NCBI GenBank assembly: GCA_937893675.1 | Contig: CALBGI010000056.1 | Span: 1 to 64,000 of the forward strand | Length of the DNA: 64,000 nucleotides | Direction of reading: 5' to 3' | From: an uncultured Blautia sp. | Lineage (GTDB): Bacteria > Bacillota > Clostridia > Lachnospirales > Lachnospiraceae | Part shown: piece by piece, positions 43,860 through 52,037 of the stretch | Position numbering within the stretch: the first letter of the stretch is position 1 | Layout: each line of letters opens with the position of its first letter | Notes under the pieces: generated by a model | Database searches by the model: none | The model's input: the letters and a program-made list of their open reading frames with translations, nothing else | Told to the model about the DNA's origin: nothing | Position numbers and translations under genes: made by a program

Positions 43860-45476
43860 ATGGAAGCAAACAGGTACACCGTTCTCCTTGTGGATGACGA
43901 GGAAGAGGTTACACAGATCATTATGAAAAAAATTGACTGGGAGGGGCTGGGATTTTCGGTTATCGGCTCTGCCAACAACGGTGTAAAAGCACTGGAAATG
44001 GTGGAAGAATTTCAGCCGGATATTGTGATGACAGACATCCGGATGCCGTACATGGACGGTATGGAGCTGGCGCATCGGGTCAAAGCGGAATTTCCCTCCA
44101 CCAGGATTTTTTTGTTTACCGGTTTTGATGAATTTGAATATGCCAAAGAGGCCATCCATCTGGAGGTGGAAGAATACATCTTAAAGCCCGTAAATGCAGC
44201 GGAGCTTACCAGAGTGTTTTCCCAGACAAAGATAAAGATGGATCAGGAAATCAGCGAAAAACGAAATGTGGAAATCCTGCAGAACTATTATATTGAATCT
44301 CTGCCGTTTCTTCAGACAAACTTTTATGTCACTTTGATCGAGGGGCGCATTCAGGAGGAAGAAGTGGGAAAATATCTGGAGGATTACCAGATTTCTCTCA
44401 CCGGGCCGGTGTACTGCTGTGTGGTGATCCATACGTCTTCCAGCCAGGATTCCGCGCAGATGAGCCCGCTGCTTTTGGCCACATCGGTGCAGAAGCAGGT
44501 AAAAGAGCGCCTTGCGCAGAACTGGGATGCCCGGTATTTTTCTTATCTGGGGAACAGCATTTTGATCGCGCAGCTCAAAAACGAAGGGGAAGTCTCTGAG
44601 CTTACGGATGAGTGCGACAGATTCTGCAAATATGTCCGCCGCATGATCGGCGCAGTGGTTACCGCGGGAGTGGGAAAGGTATGCCGCCTTCTGTCGGAGC
44701 TGCAGCAGTCTTACGAGGGTGCCAGAGAGGCGGTCTCCTACCGCGGCATTTACGGAACTGTGCGGGCGATCAATATCCGGGAGATTGCGCCCCAGGGAAA
44801 CATGCAGCCGGAGGAAGAGACAGATTCTCAGCTTGCGGGGCTTTTTCGGGCCATTCGCTTCGGCACGGAGGAGCAGGTGAGGGAGGCGGTGAATTCCTAT
44901 ATTCAACAGGCAGTGCTTCCGCTGACCTCGCTGCAGCAGTACCAGATTGGGAGAATGGAGCTTCTCAGCGCGCTGTACCGCTTTTCTGTGGGCAATGAGA
45001 TTGTGGATAAAACGTTTTCCGGGGATATGGGCAAGCTGTACCTTTCTCTTTTGGAAAAAGGACCGAAGGAACTGACGGCCTGGCTTTTGGAGCGAAGTCT
45101 TTCTTTCCGGGAACTTCTGATCAGCGCCAGAAGCCGTTCCACCAAGTCCTATGTGAAACGGGCAGAGGAATATATTCACAGCAGCTTTTCGGACGCGGAT
45201 CTTTCCCTGGATCATGTATGTGAGCTTCTTGGAGTATCCAACTCCTATTTTTCCACCGTGTTTAAGAAGGAGACGGGCAAATCCTTTACCGCTTATCTGA
45301 CGGACTACCGCATGGAACAGGCATCCCGGATGCTTGTGGAAACCGGAGAAAAGAGCTATGTGATAGCAAAGAATGTGGGATACGCGGATTCCAATTATTT
45401 CAGCTATGTGTTTAAGCGGAAATTCGGCGTGGCCCCGTCTCAATACAGAACGGAGCATATGAACAGTGAAGCATGA
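43860..45476 (+). CDS. YesN-type response regulator (REC plus AraC HTH)
   Basis: 538 residues. An N-terminal receiver domain has VLLVDDEEE and the phosphoacceptor Asp in IVMTDIRMPYMDG (D59). A long middle region follows. The C-terminus is an AraC-type double helix-turn-helix (about 440-535, LSLDHVCELLGVSNSYFS and VAKNVGYADSNYFSYVFK-like segments). It pairs with the kinase gene that overlaps its last 11 bp. The likely targets are the mgl operon upstream and the binding-protein genes downstream. Confidence 0.93.
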   Translation: MEANRYTVLLVDDEEEVTQIIMKKIDWEGLGFSVIGSANNGVKALEMVEEFQPDIVMTDIRMPYMDGMELAHRVKAEFPSTRIFLFTGFDEFEYAKEAIHLEVEEYILKPVNAAELTRVFSQTKIKMDQEISEKRNVEILQNYYIESLPFLQTNFYVTLIEGRIQEEEVGKYLEDYQISLTGPVYCCVVIHTSSSQDSAQMSPLLLATSVQKQVKERLAQNWDARYFSYLGNSILIAQLKNEGEVSELTDECDRFCKYVRRMIGAVVTAGVGKVCRLLSELQQSYEGAREAVSYRGIYGTVRAINIREIAPQGNMQPEEETDSQLAGLFRAIRFGTEEQVREAVNSYIQQAVLPLTSLQQYQIGRMELLSALYRFSVGNEIVDKTFSGDMGKLYLSLLEKGPKELTAWLLERSLSFRELLISARSRSTKSYVKRAEEYIHSSFSDADLSLDHVCELLGVSNSYFSTVFKKETGKSFTAYLTDYRMEQASRMLVETGEKSYVIAKNVGYADSNYFSYVFKRKFGVAPSQYRTEHMNSEA

Positions 45477-47319
45477 TTATTTCGGATTTTGGGAGGACGT
45501 CAAACCCCGGGGAATACAGAGTACCCTGATGATCACGTTTTCCGTGATCTCCATTTCTCTGATGCTGATTCTGGGATTTGTGCTGGATATGCGTTTTTCT
45601 TCGGTTTCCAGGGACGAAATTACGCGGAATACCCAGAAGCTTATGGAACAGACCGGGGAAAGCCTGGAGGACTATCTCATCGCCATGCGGCAGATATCGG
45701 ATGCCGCCTATTACAATGCGGTCAAGGAGTATGATTTTTCCAGTCAGAGCCAGGAAATCCAAAAAAATTTAAATCTTTTGTACCAGGCAAACAAAGAAAA
45801 TCTGAGAAGCATTGCTCTTTACAATGAATATGGAAGCCTGCTGGCGGCAGAGCCGGTGGCAGTCCAGAAGGAGGATCCGGACGTTACCAGACAGGGATGG
45901 TTTGAGGATGCCATGCAGGAGGTGGAAAACATGCACTTTTCCACGCCGCATATTCAGAATCTTTTCCGGGATTCTGCCTTTCGTTATTACTGGGTGACTT
46001 CTCTGAGCCGCATGGTGGAAATCACCAATAACGGAGATACGCAGATGGGTGTTCTCCTGGTAGACATGGATTTTTCCAGCATTTCCAGGCAGATGAAAAA
46101 GCTGAATGATTCCACAAATGGAGAATATTACTATCTCTGCGACAGCAAGGGGAATATCATTTATCATCCCCGCCAGGTGCAGCTCAGCGACGGCATCGGC
46201 CGGGAAAATAACCGGATTGCGGCCTCGTATAAGGACGGGATTTATGAGGAGACGTTTGACGGCGAAAACCGGACGGTGGTTGTAAATACGATCAGCTACA
46301 CCGGGTGGAAGCTGGTGGGAGTTCTGCCGGACGCCATGTTCACCCACGGTATGATCAACGTCCGATATTTTATCGCAATGATACTTCTTCTCATGGCGAT
46401 GATGCTTGTGATCATCAGCCGGATCGTCTCCGTGCGGATTTCCCGCCCCATTTTGAAGCTGAATGCCTCGGTTTTGGAATATGAGGCAGGGGCAAGACCG
46501 GAAATTTACATCGGGGGCTCCCAGGAAATCCGCCATCTGGGGTATTCTATCCAGAAGTCCTATGAAAAAATTGAGCATCTTATGGCGGATATTGTGTGGG
46601 AACAGAACGAACGGCGCAAAAGCGAGCTGGACGCACTGCAGAGCCAGATCAATCCGCACTTTCTGTACAATACGCTGGATTCCATTACATGGATGATCGA
46701 GGGCGAGAAAAACGATGAGGCAGCGTATATGATCACGCAGCTTGCCCGCTTTTTCCGCATCAGCCTTTCCAAGGGATATACGGTGATCCGGGTGGAGGAT
46801 GAGCTGCAGCATGCCCAGTGCTACATGAATATCCAGAAGCTCCGCAGCCGGGATTCCTTTACTCTGCGCTTTGATGTGGAGGACGCGGTCAGATCCTGCT
46901 GTATTGTAAAGCTGGTTCTGCAGCCCCTTCTGGAAAACGCCATTAACTACGGTGTGCGGGGCATGGATGACGGAGAGATCACAGTGACCGGCAGGATGTG
47001 TGACGGCGACGTGGTTCTTTCGGTGCAGGACAACGGGATTGGAATCCCGGAGGAAGAGGTGGCGCTTCTGCTTACGGACAGTGAGCGGGTGCACAAGCAC
47101 GGATCCGGAGTAGGTCTGGTGAATGTGAATCAACGGATTCAAATCCTGTTTGGAAAAGAGTACGGGCTTTGCATTGAAAGCGAGCCGGATGAGGGAACCA
47201 CGGTATTCATCCGTATTCCGGCCATTCTGTTTACGGAGGAGAATCGAAAAATGCTGGAAAACGGCACAGCTCTTGGACGGAAAAAATGGGAAGAGCAGGG
47301 AGAGGGCAATGAAAAATAG
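45466..47319 (+). CDS. YesM-type sensor histidine kinase
   Basis: 617 residues. Membrane segments are near 18-40 and 300-322 with a dCache-like extracellular domain between them (HPRQVQLSDGIG, TISYTGWKLVG). A HAMP region and then a His_kinase domain follow, with QSQINPHFLYNTLD (phosphoacceptor about H398). The HATPase has LLENAINYGV, VQDNGIGIP and GSGVGLVNVNQR. Both ends overlap neighbours by 11 bp, so the regulator, kinase and binding protein are tightly coupled. It probably senses sugar through the binding proteins encoded next. Confidence 0.93.
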   Translation: MKHDYFGFWEDVKPRGIQSTLMITFSVISISLMLILGFVLDMRFSSVSRDEITRNTQKLMEQTGESLEDYLIAMRQISDAAYYNAVKEYDFSSQSQEIQKNLNLLYQANKENLRSIALYNEYGSLLAAEPVAVQKEDPDVTRQGWFEDAMQEVENMHFSTPHIQNLFRDSAFRYYWVTSLSRMVEITNNGDTQMGVLLVDMDFSSISRQMKKLNDSTNGEYYYLCDSKGNIIYHPRQVQLSDGIGRENNRIAASYKDGIYEETFDGENRTVVVNTISYTGWKLVGVLPDAMFTHGMINVRYFIAMILLLMAMMLVIISRIVSVRISRPILKLNASVLEYEAGARPEIYIGGSQEIRHLGYSIQKSYEKIEHLMADIVWEQNERRKSELDALQSQINPHFLYNTLDSITWMIEGEKNDEAAYMITQLARFFRISLSKGYTVIRVEDELQHAQCYMNIQKLRSRDSFTLRFDVEDAVRSCCIVKLVLQPLLENAINYGVRGMDDGEITVTGRMCDGDVVLSVQDNGIGIPEEEVALLLTDSERVHKHGSGVGLVNVNQRIQILFGKEYGLCIESEPDEGTTVFIRIPAILFTEENRKMLENGTALGRKKWEEQGEGNEK

Positions 47320-48280
47320 CAAGAAAATATTTATCCTGACAGAAGCGGTTCTGGCGGGGCTTCTGGTTCTGGTGGCTTTTCTCATGCTCTGGGAAAAAAA
47401 CGGAAAGGAGCCGGACCGGATTGCGGCTGTCATTCAGGATTCCGGCTCCAGCCGGTGGGCTGCGTTCAAATACGGGCTTCGGGAAGCTGCCGAGGACGCC
47501 GGAGTGGAGCTTGTTGTGGTGAGCGCGGAAGAGCCTCTGGATGCGGCGGCAGAGGAGCAGCTGGCAGAGCAGGAGATCACAAACGGCGCGGATGCAGTGA
47601 TTCTCCAGCCGGCACATGGAGTGAACCTTGAAAAGCTTCAGAAGGCAGTTGGAAAGGATGTTCCCTTAATGCTGGTGGAAAGTCCGGGAGGAGAGGTGGA
47701 TTTTGCCAAAATCCCGGTGACGGGACCGGATAATTATGCGATGGGAGAGGCGCTGGCTGAGGAACTGCTCATGGACAGCGGCGGAAAGCTTTCGGGAAAG
47801 ACGATAGGGCTTCTCCTGCCGGAGGAAAAAACGGAGAGTATTTTAAAACGGGAAGCGGGATTTCGGGAGGCGATTTCCGGGACAGGAGCGGATATTGTCT
47901 GGAGCTTTTCCGGAAAAATACTGAAGCAGGAAAAGACTCTGCCGAAAGAACAGCAGCCGGTGGATTTTGTGACAGCGCTGGATGACGAGAGCCTTACGGC
48001 AGCCGGGGAGGCCTCGGCCGCAAATAATCTGAAGGGAGCCCTGGTTTACGGCATCGGAAATTCCACAGAGGCAGTGTATTATCTGGACATGGGGGATGTG
48101 CAGAAGGTAGTGGTGCCGGATGACTTTAACCGGGGATACAAAAGCCTGACGGAGACGGCAAAGAAACTTCACAGTCCTTTTTACAAAATGAAGAGCAGCC
48201 AGGTGGATTATACTGTGCTCAGCCGTGAGGAGCTTTTTAGTGAAGAAAATCAGGAGCTTCTTTTTACCATGAATCAGTGA
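47309..48280 (+). CDS. Membrane-anchored periplasmic-binding-protein-like sensor component
   Basis: 323 residues: one uncleaved N-terminal membrane helix (about 7-28), then a type I periplasmic-binding fold (IAAVIQDSGSSRWAAFKYG, NGADAVILQP, KTIGLLLPEE, ALVYGIGNS). It is linked to the sensor kinase by an 11-bp overlap and has no dedicated permease. A role as the ligand-sensing partner of the kinase, as described for XylFII with LytS in clostridia, is my inference. Ribosome site GGGAGAGG. Confidence 0.75.
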   Translation: MKNSKKIFILTEAVLAGLLVLVAFLMLWEKNGKEPDRIAAVIQDSGSSRWAAFKYGLREAAEDAGVELVVVSAEEPLDAAAEEQLAEQEITNGADAVILQPAHGVNLEKLQKAVGKDVPLMLVESPGGEVDFAKIPVTGPDNYAMGEALAEELLMDSGGKLSGKTIGLLLPEEKTESILKREAGFREAISGTGADIVWSFSGKILKQEKTLPKEQQPVDFVTALDDESLTAAGEASAANNLKGALVYGIGNSTEAVYYLDMGDVQKVVVPDDFNRGYKSLTETAKKLHSPFYKMKSSQVDYTVLSREELFSEENQELLFTMNQ

Positions 48281-48299
48281 GAGGGAAAGGGGGTGCGCC

Positions 48300-49322
48300 A
48301 TGAAGAAAAAACGAATGCTGGCGGCAGCAGCCGTGACGGGTCTGAGTTTTTTGTGCGGCTGCGGAAGAACGCAGGAAGATACAGCCAAGATACAGGTTGG
48401 CGTGGCGTGCTATGATGAGAGTGACACATTTATCGGGACTCTGGTAGAAAGCCTGAAAGAGCAGCTGGCAGAGTATCAGACAGAGGAGCGGTCTGTAACC
48501 GTGACCGTTATGGATGCAGCAGGAATGCAGAGAACGCAGAATGACCAGATCCGGGAGCTGATCCGCTATGGCTGCAATGTACTGTGCGTAAATCTGGTGG
48601 ACAGAACAGACCCTTCGGAGATTATTGACCTTGCCAGAGAGCAGGAGGTTCCCATCATTTTCTTTAACCGGGAACCGGTTTCAGAGGATATGCTCCAGTG
48701 GAACAGGCTTTACTATGTGGGCGCTTACGCAAAGCAGTCCGGCATGATGCAGGGGGAGCTGGCTGCGGCAGCCATCCAGGCAGACAGCGGAATCGACCGA
48801 AACCGGGACGGAAAGATTCAGTATGTGGTTCTGGAAGGGGAGCTTGGGCATCAGGATTCCATCATCCGAACGGAAAATGCGGTGGAGGCTATGAAGAAGA
48901 GCGGCATTATGCTGGAAAAATTAAGCTACGATATTGCTAACTGGAGCAGAGCGCAGGCGCAAAACCGTATGACACAGCTGATCGGAGAATTTTCGGACAA
49001 GATTGAACTGGTGCTGGCAAACAATGACGATATGGCGCTCGGAGCGCTGGATGCCTACGAAAAGCTGAATTTTACGGAAACCTCTCTGCCGGTATTTTTT
49101 GGGATCGACGGCACGGAGGCGGGGCTGGAAGCGGTCCTGGACGGCCGCATGGCAGGCACGGTATATAATGACAAAGACGGCCAGGCACAAGCCATGGCAA
49201 AACTGGCGGTGGCACTGGCCGAAGGAGAAGAGATTCCGGACTTTGCTTTTGAAAATGAAAAGTATATTTATCTGCCCTATGAAAAGGTGACAAAGGAGAA
49301 TGTGGGAGAGTTTATGGATTGA
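48300..49322 (+). CDS. Galactose/glucose-binding lipoprotein, ordinary topology
   Basis: 340 residues with a lipobox (FLCGC, about residue 20) and a canonical MglB order. All E. coli sugar contacts are conserved in pattern: SDTF, FFNREP, GHQDSIIRTE, ANWSRA, ANNDDM, FGIDG, YNDKDGQ. A calcium loop is present (DRNRDGKIQ). It follows the sensor genes, not the transporter, so it may deliver galactose or glucose to the kinase or be a second feeder of the transporter. It is the direct comparison that reveals the permutation in the 39.2-kb protein. Its stop overlaps the convergent regulator gene by 11 bp. Confidence 0.88.
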   Translation: MKKKRMLAAAAVTGLSFLCGCGRTQEDTAKIQVGVACYDESDTFIGTLVESLKEQLAEYQTEERSVTVTVMDAAGMQRTQNDQIRELIRYGCNVLCVNLVDRTDPSEIIDLAREQEVPIIFFNREPVSEDMLQWNRLYYVGAYAKQSGMMQGELAAAAIQADSGIDRNRDGKIQYVVLEGELGHQDSIIRTENAVEAMKKSGIMLEKLSYDIANWSRAQAQNRMTQLIGEFSDKIELVLANNDDMALGALDAYEKLNFTETSLPVFFGIDGTEAGLEAVLDGRMAGTVYNDKDGQAQAMAKLAVALAEGEEIPDFAFENEKYIYLPYEKVTKENVGEFMD

Positions 49323-50862
49323 GGAGCTGCTCCCGGTATTCCCCCGGTTTCATTCCAACATACTTTTTGAACAGTGTATAAAAGCTTTGCGGATTGTTAA
49401 AGCCGGTGGCATTTACGATTTCGTTGATCTTGATATTTTCCTGTGCCAAAAGCTCCTTGGCTTTTTCAATGCGCACACAGCGAATGTATTCATTCACACA
49501 TTTTCCGGTTTCCTGTTTGAAGATTTTGGCAAGATACACTTTGTGGATCCAGAAGGTATCGGCAATGGATTCCAGGCTGATATCCTGCTGATAATTTTCG
49601 TGAATATAGTCAATGATCTTTCGCACCCGGGGACTGTAGTTGCTGCTGTCAATCCCGGAGGCACGAAACAGCCGAAAAAAACAGTCCTGAAACCACTGAT
49701 AAATATTGTCCACCGTATTCATACGGTCAAAAACATCCAGCTCCAGAGAGTCACTGTTGAATATAAGCTCATAAGGCACCTTTCGCTTTCGGCAGGCATC
49801 CATTAAGATGTCTATGAGGATTGCATTGACATAGCTCAGATAATTGTAATGCATGATGCCGGAAAGCCCTTTGCTGTATATCTGGGAAAGTTCTTTGCGC
49901 AGAAGGGTTTCGTCCAGAGCGTCCACTGCATTTCTGATATTTTGGAACTGGTTGTTCAGGGTATCTATCTGGAAAGACTGATTCCGGTTATACTGAGGAT
50001 TGTAATAGAGCGTTTTTCCGATTCCCTGGAATATTTTGCTTTCCAATGCGGAAAGAGATTCCTCAAAAGCGATTTTCAGGTGTTGCGCGGTTCGGCTTTG
50101 GCTGCTTACGCCAATGGAGACGCTGCAGCCGGTGAGAAGCTCAAGCTTTTGCCGAATCAGGCGAAGACTTTGGAAGCGGCTGTTAAACGCATCCATTTTG
50201 CTGCTGCGGCATTTCATGAAACATAAAATCACCAGGCAGTGCTGGCGGTAAAGACAAACGTCTCCGCCAGTTGTTTCGTTTAAGCAGGATTGAAGCTCCA
50301 CTGTCAGGTCAGCCCATTCGGATGGAAGTCCGGAGAAACCTTCCAGCCTGCAGGCACAGCAGAAGAATTCATTTCCTTCTCTGAGAAAAGGTTCCAGGGC
50401 GTCTGCGGCAAGATTTTCCCTGTCGGACAAGAGGAAGGAGAGGATTCCGGGACTTTGGGCAGAGATATCCTCTTTGGGAGAACCTGTGTTTTCTTCACTG
50501 TGCAGCTGTTCCAGAAGGCTTAAGAGAACCTCGTCAGTGAGCGCATCTTTGATGAGATAATCCATAACACCGTATTTCAATGCCTGTTTAGCGTAAGAAA
50601 AATTTTCGTGACAGCTCAAAATGATCACAGGCTGTGACGGGCATAGTTCTTTTACATTTTTTAACAGTTCCAGACCATCCATTACCGGCATTTGCACGTC
50701 CGTAATGATCAAATCGGGTCGTTTCTCCAGATACTGTTCCAGTGCCTGTTTCCCGTTGCGGGCTTCCCACAGGATTTCAAATCCGGCTTTTTTCCAGTCG
50801 ATCAGCATTTTCAGTAGTTCTCTTGCCGGACGTTCATCGTCCACCAGCATTACTGTTTTCAT
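49312..50862 (-). CDS. YesN-type response regulator (REC plus AraC HTH)
   Basis: 516 residues: a receiver domain (VMLVDDERP; phosphoacceptor about D55 in IITDVQMPVMDG), a middle domain, and a C-terminal AraC domain (LESIADTFWIHKVYLAKIFK and NEIVNATGFNNPQSFYTLFK). It is encoded after the first URO-D gene and with the kinase at 52-53.8 kb on the same strand. The best candidate target is the pair of 20-bp-spaced direct repeats at 51974-52033 and 53921-53980. ATG 50862 follows AAAGGATTG. Confidence 0.92.
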   Translation of the reverse strand: MKTVMLVDDERPARELLKMLIDWKKAGFEILWEARNGKQALEQYLEKRPDLIITDVQMPVMDGLELLKNVKELCPSQPVIILSCHENFSYAKQALKYGVMDYLIKDALTDEVLLSLLEQLHSEENTGSPKEDISAQSPGILSFLLSDRENLAADALEPFLREGNEFFCCACRLEGFSGLPSEWADLTVELQSCLNETTGGDVCLYRQHCLVILCFMKCRSSKMDAFNSRFQSLRLIRQKLELLTGCSVSIGVSSQSRTAQHLKIAFEESLSALESKIFQGIGKTLYYNPQYNRNQSFQIDTLNNQFQNIRNAVDALDETLLRKELSQIYSKGLSGIMHYNYLSYVNAILIDILMDACRKRKVPYELIFNSDSLELDVFDRMNTVDNIYQWFQDCFFRLFRASGIDSSNYSPRVRKIIDYIHENYQQDISLESIADTFWIHKVYLAKIFKQETGKCVNEYIRCVRIEKAKELLAQENIKINEIVNATGFNNPQSFYTLFKKYVGMKPGEYREQLLNP

Positions 50863-50915
50863 GAACTCAATCCTTTCTTTCGGAATATAATCTTTTGGCC
50901 CTGGTGTCATGATGC

Positions 50916-51935
50916 TTAAAAATATTTCTCCTGGTTCTGGAATGCTTCTGCAAGGGCCAGAATGTTTTCCGGGGGAACATCAAAAGCCAGAGCATGTGTT
51001 GGGGCAATGATCAGACCGCCCCCTTTTCGGAGGGCATGTACAATGCGCGCGGCTTCTTTTTTCACCTCTTCCGGGCTGGCATAGGGCAGACACTGCTGTG
51101 TGGAGACACCGCCCCAGAAGGCCAGTTTATCGCCGTAAAGCTCTTTCATGAGCCGGATATCATAGACCTCCGGCTGAAATGTCTGATAACAATCCAGGCC
51201 GATTTCGATAAGATCCGGGAAAATTTCGTGGCAGTCTCCGCAGGAGTGCTGGAGCACAAATTTTCCTTTTTCTTTTACCCGTCTATAGAGGCGGGCCATT
51301 TGCGGTTTGATGAAATGACACCAGTGTTCCGGCCCCATGATCAGCCCTTTTTGCTGTCCCCAGTCGTCTCCGAAATACACGCCGTCAATGTCATATTCCA
51401 AAGCGATGTCTACGAGGTGCAGGAAATAATCTCCGATTTTCCGGAAGAGTTCTTCCATTTCTTCAGGATTGGTGATCATGCTGCAGAGAACGTTTTCCAT
51501 TCCCATGAGGGACCAGGCGCGTTCAAACATGGAGAAACCAAAACCTGCAAAGGTGAAGCGGCCGTTTTTGGAAGCGACCAGCTGTTCGTACTCTTTGCGA
51601 AGCCTTGCTTCATCGCACTGGGGAAAGATATAATCATAGTCTTCGATATCCTCGATCAGACAGTTGTCTACGATTCCGATATCCTTGTCTGCACCGTTGC
51701 GGTTCCAGATGACACCAAATTCATCCTGAAAATATCCAGGACGTCCGGGAATTTCCGCAGGCCACCCCCAATACTGGATGTAGTGGAGATAACTGCCGAT
51801 TTCTTCTTCAATGTTCGGATGCCTGGTGTACGCAACCAGCTGGTCAAGTGCCTGCTGTGTGAACTCCATATGATAAGGGACAATGGGGGTTTCCTGATGC
51901 TTTAACGCTGCAATAACGGTTTCACGTTTTGTCAT
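50916..51935 (-). CDS. URO-D-superfamily protein (MtaA-like), putative methyltransferase
   Basis: 339 residues with the uroporphyrinogen-decarboxylase/MtaA barrel. The sequence QHSCGDCHEIFPDL gives an HxC pair, and a later histidine stands in APTHALAFDVPPEN. In MtaA-type methyltransferases His, Cys and Cys in these places bind zinc; here the third is His. The decarboxylase N-terminal RxPxW motif is absent, so heme synthesis is unlikely. It lies between the kinase and regulator genes and has its own repeat-controlled promoter. No corrinoid protein is encoded in the window, so substrate and acceptor are unknown. Confidence 0.8.
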   Translation of the reverse strand: MTKRETVIAALKHQETPIVPYHMEFTQQALDQLVAYTRHPNIEEEIGSYLHYIQYWGWPAEIPGRPGYFQDEFGVIWNRNGADKDIGIVDNCLIEDIEDYDYIFPQCDEARLRKEYEQLVASKNGRFTFAGFGFSMFERAWSLMGMENVLCSMITNPEEMEELFRKIGDYFLHLVDIALEYDIDGVYFGDDWGQQKGLIMGPEHWCHFIKPQMARLYRRVKEKGKFVLQHSCGDCHEIFPDLIEIGLDCYQTFQPEVYDIRLMKELYGDKLAFWGGVSTQQCLPYASPEEVKKEAARIVHALRKGGGLIIAPTHALAFDVPPENILALAEAFQNQEKYF

Positions 51936-51973
51936 ATCCGAGTCCTCCTCTTTGCAATATAAATGTTATATAC

Positions 51974-52033
51974 ATTATAGGGAGCAGCGTCTCCTTTTTC
52001 TATCAATACAGTTAAGATTCCCTCAAAGTAATT
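51974..52033 (-). promoter_or_regulatory. Direct-repeat operator and promoter of the first URO-D gene
   Basis: On the minus strand AATTACTTTGAGG (52021-52033) and AACTGTATTGATA (52001-52013) start 20 bp apart. They are followed after exactly 21 bp by TATAAT (51974-51979). The same layout occurs at 53921-53980 on the other strand. It suits a dimeric AraC-type activator next to a promoter without a good -35. Confidence 0.7.
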
Positions 52034-52037
52034 AACT

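Noticed and set aside
48300..49322. Second permuted binding protein
   Set aside because: The order of all segments is canonical from lipobox to C-terminal strand; it serves as the non-permuted reference.
50916..51935. HemE uroporphyrinogen decarboxylase of heme synthesis
   Set aside because: The conserved decarboxylase N-terminal arginine motif is missing, HxC...H sites of the methyltransferase branch are present, and no heme genes are nearby. The same applies to 56495-57757.
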